Positions 8,398-16,886 of a DNA stretch of 63,038 bases are shown here, piece after piece. The DNA comes from Pseudooceanicola lipolyticus (GTDB lineage Bacteria > Pseudomonadota > Alphaproteobacteria > Rhodobacterales > Rhodobacteraceae). The notes below the pieces were generated by a model. The model was not told where the DNA came from and did not search any database. It worked only from the letters and a program-made list of their open reading frames with translations. The translations under genes and the position numbers were made by a program. Where the stretch lies: the NCBI RefSeq assembly GCF_002786325.1, contig NZ_PGTB01000013.1, positions 1-63,038 of the forward strand, read 5' to 3'. How positions within the stretch are numbered: the stretch's first letter is position 1; every line of letters begins with the position of its first letter.

Positions 8398-9150
8398 ATG
8401 AGCCTTGATGAGTCGCCGAACCTGACCCTTTGGCAGGAGCGCAGCGATCTGGCAGCCGCTTTCCGTTGGACCGCGCGCCTGAACATGCACGAAGCCGTGG
8501 CCAATCATTTCAGCCTCGCCGTGAACGCGGAGGGGACGCAGTTTCTGATCAACCCCAACCAGGTGCATTTCTCGCGCATTCGCGCGTCAGAGCTGCTGCT
8601 GCTCGACGCCAATGACCCCGATGTGCTGAACCGGCCCGACGCGCCGGACCCGACCGCATGGGGGCTGCACGGATCCATCCACCGGCGCTGTCCGCATGCG
8701 CGCTGCGTGATGCACGCCCATTCCATCTTTGCAACCGTCCTGGCCTCGCTTGCCGACAGCACGCTGCCGCCGATCGACCAGAACACGGCGACCTTCTACA
8801 ATCGCGTCGTCATCGATGAACAGTTCGGCGGGCTGGCCTTCGAGGACGAGGGCGAGCGCTGTGCCGCGATGCTGTCCGACCCGGCGAAGAAGGTGATGGT
8901 GATGGGCAATCACGGCGTTCTCGTTCTGGGTGACACCGTCGGCGATGCCTTCAACCGGCTCTATTACTTCGAGCGTGCGGCCGAGACCTATATCCGCGCG
9001 CTTCAGACCGGCCAGCCCCTGCGCCGGATTCCGGACGAGATCGCCGAGCAGACCGCGCGCGACCTGGAAAACTATCCGGGACAGGCCGAGGCGCATCTGA
9101 CCGCGATCCGCCGGATCCTCGACCACGAGTCCTCTGACTACGCCACCTGA
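8398..9150 (+). CDS. class II aldolase/adducin family protein
   Basis: A 250-residue class II aldolase/adducin domain protein, a zinc-dependent family including fuculose-phosphate aldolase and related decarboxylases. The NHFSLAV segment, the HAHS metal motif (in RCVMHAHSIF, about residue 100) and the later GNHGVLVLG segment with the third histidine are visible. I take the ATG at 8398, five bases after the dehydrogenase stop with GGAG nearby, rather than the GTG at 8389. Translationally linked to the dehydrogenase, so it may act on that enzyme's product; no phosphorylated substrate is implied because no kinase is encoded nearby. Confidence 0.9.
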   Translation: MSLDESPNLTLWQERSDLAAAFRWTARLNMHEAVANHFSLAVNAEGTQFLINPNQVHFSRIRASELLLLDANDPDVLNRPDAPDPTAWGLHGSIHRRCPHARCVMHAHSIFATVLASLADSTLPPIDQNTATFYNRVVIDEQFGGLAFEDEGERCAAMLSDPAKKVMVMGNHGVLVLGDTVGDAFNRLYYFERAAETYIRALQTGQPLRRIPDEIAEQTARDLENYPGQAEAHLTAIRRILDHESSDYAT

Positions 9151-9160
9151 TCGCCAGCCA

Positions 9161-10318
9161 ATGAGTGCGCCCATGACCCAGATCATCCTGACCGACACTG
9201 GCCTGTCCGTTCCGCTTGCGGCGGGCGAGACATATTTCAACTATTGCTGGCTGCGGGATGTCTGCCCCAGCTGCATCGACCCGCAAACGCGCGAGCGAAT
9301 TTTCGACGTTGCCTCGCTGCCCTCGCTGCCGCGCGCGCGGCAGGCCCATATCGAGGGCGACGTGCTGGTGGTGGACTGGCAGTCCGAGGCGCAGGTCAGC
9401 CGCATTCCGCTGGCGCTGCTGGAAAGCTTTGCCACGCGCGGCCGTGCCGAGGACCCGGCCGACCTGCCGCGAAACCTGTGGTATGCCGATCGCGGCGCAA
9501 GCTTCTTGCGGGTGCCGCAACAGGCGGTGCTGACCGACCCGGCCGCGCGGGCGCAACTGACCCGCGCGCTGATCGAGGACGGCATTGCCATCGTCACCGG
9601 CATGGACGGCGGCAAGGACAGCCTGCCGCGGTTGGTCGAGGCGATCGGGCCGATCACGCCCTCGGCCGAGGGGCTGTTTTTCGACGTGCGGGTCGAGATC
9701 GCGCCGACCAACCTGGCCTTCACCGCCGGGCCGCTGGAGATGCATACCGACTTGCCGGGCGAGGAAGCCGCGCCCGGCGTGCAGTTCCTGCATTGCCTGG
9801 AGAACAGCGTCGAGGGCGGCCTGTCGCTGTTTCTTGACGGTGCCGCGGTGGCCGAAGCCCTGCGCCAGGAAGACCCCGCCGCCTTCCACCTGCTTGCCAA
9901 CAACAAGATCCCGTTCTTCTACCGCCACGACAACTGGGACTACCGCGCCCATCAGCGCGTGATCGAGACCGATCCCGAGGGGCGCGTGACCGGGGTGACC
10001 ATCTCTCAACACCTGCAGGACGCGATGGACCTGCCGCAGACCCTGCTGGACGACTATTATCCGGCTTTCGTCAAGTTCCTGAAGATGATGCAGGAAGAGC
10101 GCTTTCTGGTGCGGTTCCGCTCGGAGGCGGGCAATTGCGTGATCTTCGACAACCACCGCATCGTCCACGGGCGCGAAGGCTATGTCGCCGATAGCGGCAA
10201 GCGCCATCTGCGCGGCTGCTATACCGACCGGGGTGCGCTGCGCAGCACCCATCGTGTGCTGGCCTATCAGGGATTTGACGGGCGGATCGCCCCGGAACCG
10301 GATCTGCAGCGCGCCTGA
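9161..10318 (+). CDS. gamma-butyrobetaine/trimethyllysine dioxygenase-like enzyme (TauD/TfdA superfamily)
   Basis: A 385-residue Fe(II)/2-oxoglutarate dioxygenase. It has the N-terminal zinc-binding domain typical of gamma-butyrobetaine and trimethyllysine hydroxylases (NYCWLRDVCPSCID, residues about 27-40, as in BBOX1/TMLH), then the TauD-like catalytic domain with HTD (H195, D197) and the distal H336 in RIVHGREGY. These iron ligands are complete. The ATG at 9161 gives the family length; an in-frame ATG at 9173 is possible. It follows the aldolase by 10 bases, so all three probably share a transcript. Hydroxylation of a quaternary amine or similar acid is likely, but the exact substrate is not known. 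Confidence 0.9.
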   Translation: MSAPMTQIILTDTGLSVPLAAGETYFNYCWLRDVCPSCIDPQTRERIFDVASLPSLPRARQAHIEGDVLVVDWQSEAQVSRIPLALLESFATRGRAEDPADLPRNLWYADRGASFLRVPQQAVLTDPAARAQLTRALIEDGIAIVTGMDGGKDSLPRLVEAIGPITPSAEGLFFDVRVEIAPTNLAFTAGPLEMHTDLPGEEAAPGVQFLHCLENSVEGGLSLFLDGAAVAEALRQEDPAAFHLLANNKIPFFYRHDNWDYRAHQRVIETDPEGRVTGVTISQHLQDAMDLPQTLLDDYYPAFVKFLKMMQEERFLVRFRSEAGNCVIFDNHRIVHGREGYVADSGKRHLRGCYTDRGALRSTHRVLAYQGFDGRIAPEPDLQRA

Positions 10319-10356
10319 GCCCCCCGGAACGTCGGCGCCCTGCAGCTTGCGCGCGT

Positions 10357-10385
10357 GGTCCGGCAACCTGCCGGCCGGGTTTTTT
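10357..10385 (+). terminator. possible rho-independent terminator or attenuator
   Basis: A stem GG(T)CCGGC-AACCT-GCCGGCC is followed by GGG and six T residues (10380-10385). It sits between the two dioxygenase genes, so it may partly separate them or act as an attenuator. An alternative pairing places the T run in a loop, which lowers confidence. Confidence 0.4.
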
Positions 10386-10417
10386 CGGCCGGTATCACCC
10401 TGAACGGAGCAATACCC

Positions 10418-11263
10418 ATGTTGGCGACTGACCTGATCGATCTGCACCGCTATCCGATCTCGACCCCCGGTCCTGCCCGCGACGCGGTGCTTGCCGAAGT
10501 GCGGGCCGGGCTGGCGGCGCGTGGCTGCGCGGTGTTGAAGGGGTTCCTGACCCCGGCGGGTGTGGCCGCCGCGGTGGCGGAAACCGATGCGGTGGCAGAC
10601 AAGAGCCATGCCAGCCACTCGCGCACGAATGCCTATTTCACCAAGGAAGACCCGACCTTGCCGGAAAGCGATCCGCGGCGGCGTTTCTTCGACCGGTCCA
10701 ACGCCTTCATCCCGGCGGATAACTTCGAACCGGGCGGGGCGCTGCGGACGATCCATGATTGCGCCGGATTCGACACCTTCATCCGCGACTGCCTGGAGGA
10801 ATCCGAGGACCGGTTTTTCCGCTATGCCGATCCGCTGGCGGATGTCATCGTGAACGCCGCGGGCGCCGGGAACGGGTTTCCCTGGCATTTCGATACCAAC
10901 AACTTCACCGTCACGCTGGCGCTGCAAAACGCGGACGAGGGCGGAGCCTTCGAATATGCGCCGATGATACGCGATACCGTGGACGAGCATTTCGACGAGG
11001 TGGCAAAGGTGCTGGACGGCATCTCGGACCGGGTCGTGTCGCTGGAACTGGAACCCGGCGACCTGCAGCTGTTCAAGGGCCGGTACTCGCTGCATCGTGT
11101 TGCGCCCTTGGCAGGGTCGCGACCGCGCTATGTCGCGATCTTTTCCTATGTCCAGGCGCCGGACATGGTGGGCAGTGTCGAGCGCACACAGCAGCTTTAT
11201 GGCCGGACCCTGCCGGTGCATCACGAGCGGGCCGGGCAGCGCGCCGACACGCTTATCGACTGA
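10418..11263 (+). CDS. Fe(II)/2-oxoglutarate oxygenase related to the BesD/HalD family, with HxD iron site
   Basis: A 281-residue non-heme iron oxygenase. The WHFDTNNFTVTLALQ segment gives H157 and D159, and GRYSLHRVAPL gives the distal H226. The block GDLQLFKGRYSLHRV resembles the BesD/HalD family of free amino-acid halogenases. Those halogenases carry Gly instead of Asp at the second ligand so that chloride can bind; here Asp is kept, so hydroxylation is expected. I start at the ATG at 10418 with ACGGAG upstream. A possible terminator separates it from the upstream dioxygenase gene. Family relation is from memory of conserved blocks, not a search. Confidence 0.75.
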   Translation: MLATDLIDLHRYPISTPGPARDAVLAEVRAGLAARGCAVLKGFLTPAGVAAAVAETDAVADKSHASHSRTNAYFTKEDPTLPESDPRRRFFDRSNAFIPADNFEPGGALRTIHDCAGFDTFIRDCLEESEDRFFRYADPLADVIVNAAGAGNGFPWHFDTNNFTVTLALQNADEGGAFEYAPMIRDTVDEHFDEVAKVLDGISDRVVSLELEPGDLQLFKGRYSLHRVAPLAGSRPRYVAIFSYVQAPDMVGSVERTQQLYGRTLPVHHERAGQRADTLID

Positions 11264-11304
11264 CGGGCCCAAGGCCGGAGGCCGGGGCCCGGGGTTTCAT
11301 CGGA

Positions 11305-11342
11305 CCGGCGGGGCGCGATCTTGAACGTTGCGCCCCTGCCGG
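11305..11342. terminator. strong hairpin between convergent genes
   Basis: CCGGC-GGGGCGC pairs with GCGCCCC-T-GCCGG around a 13-base loop, with one bulge. It lies between the convergent stops of the dioxygenase (11263) and the aldehyde dehydrogenase (11352) and could serve both strands. There is no U tract on either side. Confidence 0.45.
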
Positions 11343-11351
11343 CAGCGCGGG

Positions 11352-12782
11352 TCAGGCCACGAAGGGCGCGCGCACCTTGATTTCCTGGTAGTCCTCCAGG
11401 CCGAAGACTCCGCCCTCGCGGCCGTTGCCGGATTTCTTGTAGCCACCGAAGGGCGAGCCGTAATCGGTGCCGCGCCCGTTGATGGCGATGACGCCGGCGC
11501 GCAGGCGGTCGGCGACGCGGCGCGCCCGGGCGGCGTCACCCGTCTGCACAAAGGCGGCAAGGCCGAAATCGGTGTCATTGGCGATGGCGATGGCCTCTTC
11601 CTCGGTCTCGAAGGGGATCATCACCAGCACCGGGCCGAAGATTTCTTCGCGCGCGATCGTCATCGCGTTGTCGACATCGGCAAAGACCGTTGGGCGCACG
11701 AACCAGCCGTCTTCGAGGCCCTCGGGCTTGCCCAGCCCGCCGGTCAGCAGGGTGGCGCCTTCGTCGATGCCGGCCTGGATCATCGCCTGCACGCGGTCAT
11801 ACTGAATTTCGTCAAACAGCGGGCCGATATGGTCGCCCGCCTTCGCCGGGTCGTCGACCTTCTGCGCCTCGGCGGCGCGGCGGGCAAGCTGCAGCGCGCG
11901 ATCGTAACAGGACCGTTCCACCAACATCCGCGTGGGCGCGTTGCAGGACTGGCCGGTATTGTCGAAACACTCTGCGACCCCCTCGGCGATGCGCGTTTCC
12001 AGGTCACAATCGGCAAAGACCAGGTTGGGCGACTTGCCCCCCAGTTCCAGGGTCACGCGCTTGACGCCCGGCGCCGCGGCGCGCGACACCTCGGTCCCGG
12101 CGCGGGTCGAACCGGTGAACGAGACCATCGCGACGTCGGGATGGCCCGCGATTGCCGCGCCCACGCCGGGCCCGTCGCCGTGGACCAGGTTGAAGACGCC
12201 GGCCGGATAGCCGGCCTCGTGCACGATCTCGGCATAGATGTTGGCCGATAGCGGCGTGTGTTCGGAGGGTTTCAGAACGCAGGTCGCGCCGGTGGCCAGC
12301 GCCGGGATGACCTTGAGCGCAATCTGGTTGATCGGCCAGTTCCAGGGGGTGATCATGCCGACGACGCCGATCGGTTCGCGCGTGAGAATGTCGCCATTGG
12401 GCAGGGTCTCTTCCTCGGGCAGGCCGTCCAGCGCGGCGATGAACGCCTCGAGATGCCCGATTGCACTTGCGGCCTGGACATCGTGGGACATGGTCGCCGG
12501 CGCGCCCATTTCAGTGGTCATGGCACGGGCAAGTTCGCCCTGACGCCGCCTGGTGATCTCCAGAAGCTTGTGCAGCAGCGCAAGCCGCTCGTCCTTGGTG
12601 GTGCGCGAAAAGCTCTCAAAGGCGTTCTTGGCGGCAGAAACGGCACGGTCCACATCCGCCGGACTGCCCAGCGTGAGGGTTCCGATCCGGCTGTTATCGG
12701 CGGGGTTCCGGATTGGCATGGTTGCTTGTCCGTCCGGGGTCACCCATGCGCCGCCGATGTAGAAAGTGTCGAGCGTTTGCAT
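11352..12782 (-). CDS. aldehyde dehydrogenase family protein
   Basis: A 476-residue NAD(P)-dependent aldehyde dehydrogenase. Visible family motifs are ITPWNWP and LKPSEHTP in the cofactor domain, VSFTGSTRAG, the ELGGKSPN segment with the general-base Glu, and GQSCNAPTR with the catalytic Cys at residue 280; GEEIFGPV appears as REEIFGPV. A GGAAGGA site precedes the ATG. It is the third gene of a minus-strand run GMC oxidoreductase - enolase-family enzyme - aldehyde dehydrogenase, which suggests an alcohol-to-aldehyde-to-acid route, with the GMC enzyme making the aldehyde. Substrate unknown. Confidence 0.95.
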   Translation of the reverse strand: MQTLDTFYIGGAWVTPDGQATMPIRNPADNSRIGTLTLGSPADVDRAVSAAKNAFESFSRTTKDERLALLHKLLEITRRRQGELARAMTTEMGAPATMSHDVQAASAIGHLEAFIAALDGLPEEETLPNGDILTREPIGVVGMITPWNWPINQIALKVIPALATGATCVLKPSEHTPLSANIYAEIVHEAGYPAGVFNLVHGDGPGVGAAIAGHPDVAMVSFTGSTRAGTEVSRAAAPGVKRVTLELGGKSPNLVFADCDLETRIAEGVAECFDNTGQSCNAPTRMLVERSCYDRALQLARRAAEAQKVDDPAKAGDHIGPLFDEIQYDRVQAMIQAGIDEGATLLTGGLGKPEGLEDGWFVRPTVFADVDNAMTIAREEIFGPVLVMIPFETEEEAIAIANDTDFGLAAFVQTGDAARARRVADRLRAGVIAINGRGTDYGSPFGGYKKSGNGREGGVFGLEDYQEIKVRAPFVA

Positions 12783-12800
12783 CGCTTTTCCTTCCGAAAT

Positions 12801-14009
12801 TCAGGGGATTACCGGCTGCGTCGCCATCGTCAGATGCAGCTCGGTATCGGTATAGGGGGACGCGGCGATGGCCGCGTCGTCGAGTTCAACGCCAAGGCCG
12901 GGGCTGTCGGGCGGGATGACATAGCCGTCCTGCCAGGTGATGCCGGTCTTGAGGCAGGACATGTAGGGCCCCTCGAAACGGCCGATGCTTTCGAGGATCA
13001 GGAAATTCGGGCTGCAGGCGGCGATCTGGATGTTGGCCGCGGCGACCACCGGACCGCAATAGAGATGCGGCGCGATCTGGGCCTGCCGGGTCTCGGCCAT
13101 GCCGGCGATCTTCTTGGCCTCCAAGAGCCCGCCGACCCGGCCGAGGTTCATCTGCAGGATCGAGGCTGCGCCGGTTTCGAGCAGGCGGGCGAATTCGTGC
13201 TTGGTGCAGAGCCGTTCGCCCGCCGCCACCGGGATTGAGGTGTGGCGGGCGATTTCGGCCATGTCCGCCGGGTTCTCGGGCGGCACCGGCTCTTCGAACC
13301 AAAGCGGGTCGTAAGCCTCCAGCCGCCGGGCCATGCGCTTTGCCCCCGAGACGGTGAATTGCCCGTGGGTGCCGAACAGCAGGTCGGCGCGGTCGCCCAC
13401 GGCCTCGCGGATGCGTTTGCAGAAGCGCTCGGACCGCGTCAGGTCCTCCATGCGCGGCTGGTGACCGTCGTAGATGGAATAGGGGCCGGCCGGGTCGAAC
13501 TTGACGGCGGTAAAGCCCTGCGCCACCGCCTTTGCCGCCGCTTCGGCGGCAAGGTCGGGGTCGTCATAGACACTGGGCGCGCCCGGTGCGGGATAAACGT
13601 CGCCCTCGGGCGGATACAGATAGGTATAGCTGCGCAGGCGGTCCTGCACCCGGCCGCCAAGCAGCTGATAGACCGGCTGGTCCGCCGCCTTGCCGATGAT
13701 GTCCCAGCAGGCCATTTCCAGCCCGCTGAGCACGCCCATCACCGTCACGTCGGGCCGCTGGGTGAATCCTGCGCCGTAGCTCTGGCGCCACAGGCGCTCG
13801 ATATGGTGCGGATCGGCGCCCTCGAATTGGCGGGTGAACATGTCCACCGCCATCGCCGCCACCAGATCGGGCCCGAAAGTGGCATTGTAAATCTCGCCCA
13901 CGCCGGTGATCCCACAGGCCGTGGTCAGCCGGACAAAGATGAAATAGCGCCCGCCGTGGCGGGGCGGCGGGTTGCCGAAGACGAAGGTTTCGATTTGCTC
14001 AAGACGCAT
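12801..14009 (-). CDS. mandelate racemase/muconate lactonizing enzyme family protein
   Basis: A 402-residue enolase-superfamily enzyme, which would abstract a proton alpha to a carboxylate, as in sugar-acid dehydratases. K170 (AVKFDP) ends the second strand; WFEEP (E239/E240) and AGERL (E265) supply two of the usual three metal ligands. At the first ligand position the protein reads LLFGTHGQ (residues 211-217), where family members usually have Asp (for example DFHGR in galactonate dehydratases), so the site is unusual. I start at the ATG at 14009, which overlaps the GMC gene stop by 11 bases; the longer frame at 14045 would overlap more. Specific reaction not assigned. Confidence 0.88.
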   Translation of the reverse strand: MRLEQIETFVFGNPPPRHGGRYFIFVRLTTACGITGVGEIYNATFGPDLVAAMAVDMFTRQFEGADPHHIERLWRQSYGAGFTQRPDVTVMGVLSGLEMACWDIIGKAADQPVYQLLGGRVQDRLRSYTYLYPPEGDVYPAPGAPSVYDDPDLAAEAAAKAVAQGFTAVKFDPAGPYSIYDGHQPRMEDLTRSERFCKRIREAVGDRADLLFGTHGQFTVSGAKRMARRLEAYDPLWFEEPVPPENPADMAEIARHTSIPVAAGERLCTKHEFARLLETGAASILQMNLGRVGGLLEAKKIAGMAETRQAQIAPHLYCGPVVAAANIQIAACSPNFLILESIGRFEGPYMSCLKTGITWQDGYVIPPDSPGLGVELDDAAIAASPYTDTELHLTMATQPVIP

Positions 14010-15660
14010 GGGCGAGCACCCTTTCGTGGTTTCCGGTCGCGGCATCTTCGAGGATCATCTCGGCGGCGCGCACGGCCAGCATCATCGTGGGGGCGTTGGT
14101 GTTGCCCGAGGTCACGGCCGGAAAGGCCGAGGCGTCGACAACCCGCAGGCCCGACAGCCCATGCACGCGCAACCGGGCGTCCAGCACCGAATCCTGGGCG
14201 CTGTGGCCCATGCGACAGGTGGATGTGGGGTGAAAGACGGTGGAGGCGCGTTCGCGGAAATCCTCCATCAGGGCATCGGGATCCCGCGTCTCGGGCGCAG
14301 GCACCAGGCGGGTTTGCGTGACCGCGGACAGCGCGGGCGCCGCGGCGATGCGGTCGATCAGCGCGATGGCGCGGCGCGCGCCCGCGCGGTCATATTCTGT
14401 TGCCAGCGAGTTGGGCCGTATCAGCGGCGGCGCGGCCGGATCGGCGGAGCGGATCGCGATCTCGCCCCGGCTGGTGGGGCGGCAAAGCTGGGCGCTGAGC
14501 ATGAAGCCCGGCTCGCGGTCGAGGACCGGCCGCCCGTCCGGGGCGGCCCAGTAGGACAGCGGATTGCAGTAGATCTGCATGTCCGGCACCGCCAGCGCGG
14601 GGTCGCTGCACAGGTATCCGCCGACCTGGTTGATCGGTACGCTCAGCGGCCCACGCCGCCGGGCCAGATAATGCAGCCCGGCCAGAAGGCGCGGCGGCAG
14701 GCGCCCGAGAATGTTGTTGAGCGTCGGCGCGGTGGCCCGGAAGACGTGCGAGATGGCGAGGTGATCCTGAAGGCCCCGCCCGACTTCGGGTAGGCGATGG
14801 CGGACCGTCAGACCATGAGCGCGCAGCCGGTCCGGCGCGCCGATGCCGGACAGCTGCAACAGCTTGGGAGAATTGACGGCGCCGGCGCAGAGGATCACCT
14901 CGCGCCCGGCGGTCACCTCGAAGGCCTCTCCGCCTGTGCGCAGCCGCAGCCCGGTTGCCCGCGTGCCGTCGAAGGTGATGTGCTCGACCAGGGCGTCGGT
15001 CATTACCCGCAGGTTGCCCCGCTTGCGGGCCGGGGCAAGAAAAGCGTCCGCGGCCGAGCAGCGCATCCCGTGTCTGACGGTGCTGCGGTAATAGCCGACG
15101 GCTTCTTGGGTGACCGAGCTGAGATCGGCGCAGGTGGTCCAGCCGCAGTCCTCGGCCGCAGCGAGGAACCGGGCGGAAAAGGGAGTCATCTGATCGCCAA
15201 GATCGCTGACGGTCAGCAGCCCGGCGCCGCGTGTGCACGGCCTGCCATCCGTGCCGCGTTCAAGGTGGCGCTCCATGCCATCGAAGACGGGGCGCACGTC
15301 GTGCCAGGCCCAGCCTGCGGCCCCGGCACTTGCCCAGCCATCGTAATCCTCAGGCAACCCGCGCATATAGGCCATGGCATTGATCGAGCTTGATCCGCCG
15401 ATCACCCTGCCGCGCGGCCAATAGACGCGGCGCCCGTTCAACGCGGCGTCCGGTTCGGTATGGTAGCCCCAGTTCAGGCGCGGATTGGCGAAATTGACCC
15501 CGTACCCGACGGGCACCTTGATCCAGAAGCGCCGATCGGAGCCGCCCGCCTCGATCAGCAGGACGCGCGTCCGGCCGTCGCGCGTGAGCCTTTCGACCAG
15601 CGCGCAACCGGCCGAGCCGGCGCCGACGACGACGTAATCATATGAGGCGTTTTTCATCAT
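13999..15660 (-). CDS. GMC family FAD oxidoreductase (choline dehydrogenase-like)
   Basis: A 553-residue glucose-methanol-choline oxidoreductase. It opens with YDYVVVGAGSAGCALVERL, the FAD-binding GxGxxG, followed by IEAGG, the PRGRVIGGSSSINAMAYMRG signature and, near the C terminus, HPTSTCRMG with the catalytic His and the SGNTNAPTMM segment. It would oxidise an alcohol to an aldehyde. The tandem ATGATG at 15660 is the likely start; an upstream in-frame start at 15732 would add 24 residues before the FAD motif and is less likely. First gene of its operon and divergent from a LysR regulator across about 175 bases that should hold both promoters. Confidence 0.93.
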   Translation of the reverse strand: MMKNASYDYVVVGAGSAGCALVERLTRDGRTRVLLIEAGGSDRRFWIKVPVGYGVNFANPRLNWGYHTEPDAALNGRRVYWPRGRVIGGSSSINAMAYMRGLPEDYDGWASAGAAGWAWHDVRPVFDGMERHLERGTDGRPCTRGAGLLTVSDLGDQMTPFSARFLAAAEDCGWTTCADLSSVTQEAVGYYRSTVRHGMRCSAADAFLAPARKRGNLRVMTDALVEHITFDGTRATGLRLRTGGEAFEVTAGREVILCAGAVNSPKLLQLSGIGAPDRLRAHGLTVRHRLPEVGRGLQDHLAISHVFRATAPTLNNILGRLPPRLLAGLHYLARRRGPLSVPINQVGGYLCSDPALAVPDMQIYCNPLSYWAAPDGRPVLDREPGFMLSAQLCRPTSRGEIAIRSADPAAPPLIRPNSLATEYDRAGARRAIALIDRIAAAPALSAVTQTRLVPAPETRDPDALMEDFRERASTVFHPTSTCRMGHSAQDSVLDARLRVHGLSGLRVVDASAFPAVTSGNTNAPTMMLAVRAAEMILEDAATGNHERVLAHAS

Positions 15661-15834
15661 CCACGGTCCTGCAATATGGTCCGGTTGTGGACGCCGAGAT
15701 GCCCGGGTGACAAACAATCGATCTTGCGCCATTGGGTGCCGTCAATTTGAGGCTCGCGCGATTCACATCGTTGGCGCAGACTATATGATCGATACTGCCC
15801 GCTTCTCCGATCCGCTTATGACCGAAGGTGCCCG

Positions 15835-16716
15835 ATGCGACTGCCCCACGTGACCTGGCTCAGAGCCTTCGAAGCCGCGGCACGCCACAGCAGCTTTTCC
15901 GATGCGGCCATCGAGCTGAACCTGACCCCGGCGGCGGTGAGCCAGCAGATTCGCCTGTTGGAAAAGTACCTTGGCACGCCGCTGTTCCGGCGCCTGCCGC
16001 GGGGGGTCGTGCTTACCGACATGGGGCAGGCCTATGCCTTGCCGGTCCGCAAATCCTTTTTCGAGATGCAGGAGGCGACCGACGGTCTTTTCCACGTGCG
16101 TCGCAAGCGCAAGCTGCGCATCCGCGCCTCGATTTCCTATGCGACGCTTGTGCTGGCGCCGCGGCTGAAGGCCTTTCACGACCTGTATCCCGATATCGAG
16201 ATCGCGCTCTCGACGGCAGTCTGGTCCGACCGGATGGATCACGAAACCATTGATGTCGACATCCGTTACGGCACCGGCCACTGGAACGAAACGGATATCT
16301 GGAAACTCGGCGACGAGGTCGCCACCGTGGTCTGCCACCCCGATCACCTGAAATCCTTCGGGGCCGACCCGCGCGTGCAGGATATGCTTCAGGCCGGGAT
16401 CGTCCCGGTGCTCGGCTCCGAGATCGAGTGGCGCCGCCTGTCGGACCAGTTCGATCTGGGCTGTCCCGAGCCGCCGGTCTGGCTTACGGCGGATTCCTCG
16501 TTGATCGCGCTGCAGTCGATTGCCGCGGGTTTCGGTGCTGCGCTGATCCACAAGAGCTTCTCGCAGCCCTTCCTGGAGCGCGGCAGCCTGGTGTCGCCCT
16601 TCGACTACTGCCTGCCGATTCGCGAGGCCTATTACCTGGTGTTCAACGATGACACCGGCGGACGCGACGAGATCGAGACGTTCCGGTCCTGGCTGACGGG
16701 CGAAATCCGCGGCTAG
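15835..16716 (+). CDS. LysR family transcriptional regulator (GcvA-like)
   Basis: A 293-residue LysR-type regulator. The N-terminal winged HTH reads LRAFEAAARHSSFSDAAIELNLTPAAVSQQIRLLE, close to the GcvA subgroup, and is followed by a linker helix and a periplasmic-binding-type effector domain (about 90-290). A GAAGGTG site precedes the ATG. It is divergent from the GMC/enolase/aldehyde-dehydrogenase operon and most likely regulates it; the effector is probably the substrate or an intermediate. The last bases overlap the end of a small minus-strand ORF. Confidence 0.95.
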   Translation: MRLPHVTWLRAFEAAARHSSFSDAAIELNLTPAAVSQQIRLLEKYLGTPLFRRLPRGVVLTDMGQAYALPVRKSFFEMQEATDGLFHVRRKRKLRIRASISYATLVLAPRLKAFHDLYPDIEIALSTAVWSDRMDHETIDVDIRYGTGHWNETDIWKLGDEVATVVCHPDHLKSFGADPRVQDMLQAGIVPVLGSEIEWRRLSDQFDLGCPEPPVWLTADSSLIALQSIAAGFGAALIHKSFSQPFLERGSLVSPFDYCLPIREAYYLVFNDDTGGRDEIETFRSWLTGEIRG

Positions 16717-16874
16717 CGCGCCGACGCCTGGTTGGGGTCGTTCCGCCGTAGGAGCAGAACGCTCCCGGCCACGAGGCACCGGGCAATCGCTGCGCCCGCC
16801 GCGCCGCCCCGGCCGGTCAGCAGGGTCATCAGCGCGTCAAAGCGGTGGCGGCGATAGTGCAGAATACGGGGCAT
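16713..16874 (-). CDS. small hypothetical protein (53 aa)
   Basis: A short frame beginning MPRILHYRRHRFDAL and ending at a TAG that overlaps the LysR stop. It is preceded by a very good AGGAGG Shine-Dalgarno (16882-16887) seven bases before the ATG, which overlaps the stop codon of the upstream lipoprotein gene, so it could be co-translated. The product is basic with a hydrophobic stretch in the middle (about residues 25-42) that could be membrane-associated. I recognise no family. The strong ribosome site is the main argument for it; the reading frame is short enough to be chance. Confidence 0.45.
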   Translation of the reverse strand: MPRILHYRRHRFDALMTLLTGRGGAAGAAIARCLVAGSVLLLRRNDPNQASAR

Positions 16875-16886
16875 GGCGAATCCTCC

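Noticed and set aside
8951-11272. 773-codon minus-strand open frame
   Set aside because: Antisense to the aldolase and both dioxygenases, which have complete active-site motifs; no protein-like domain in the frame.
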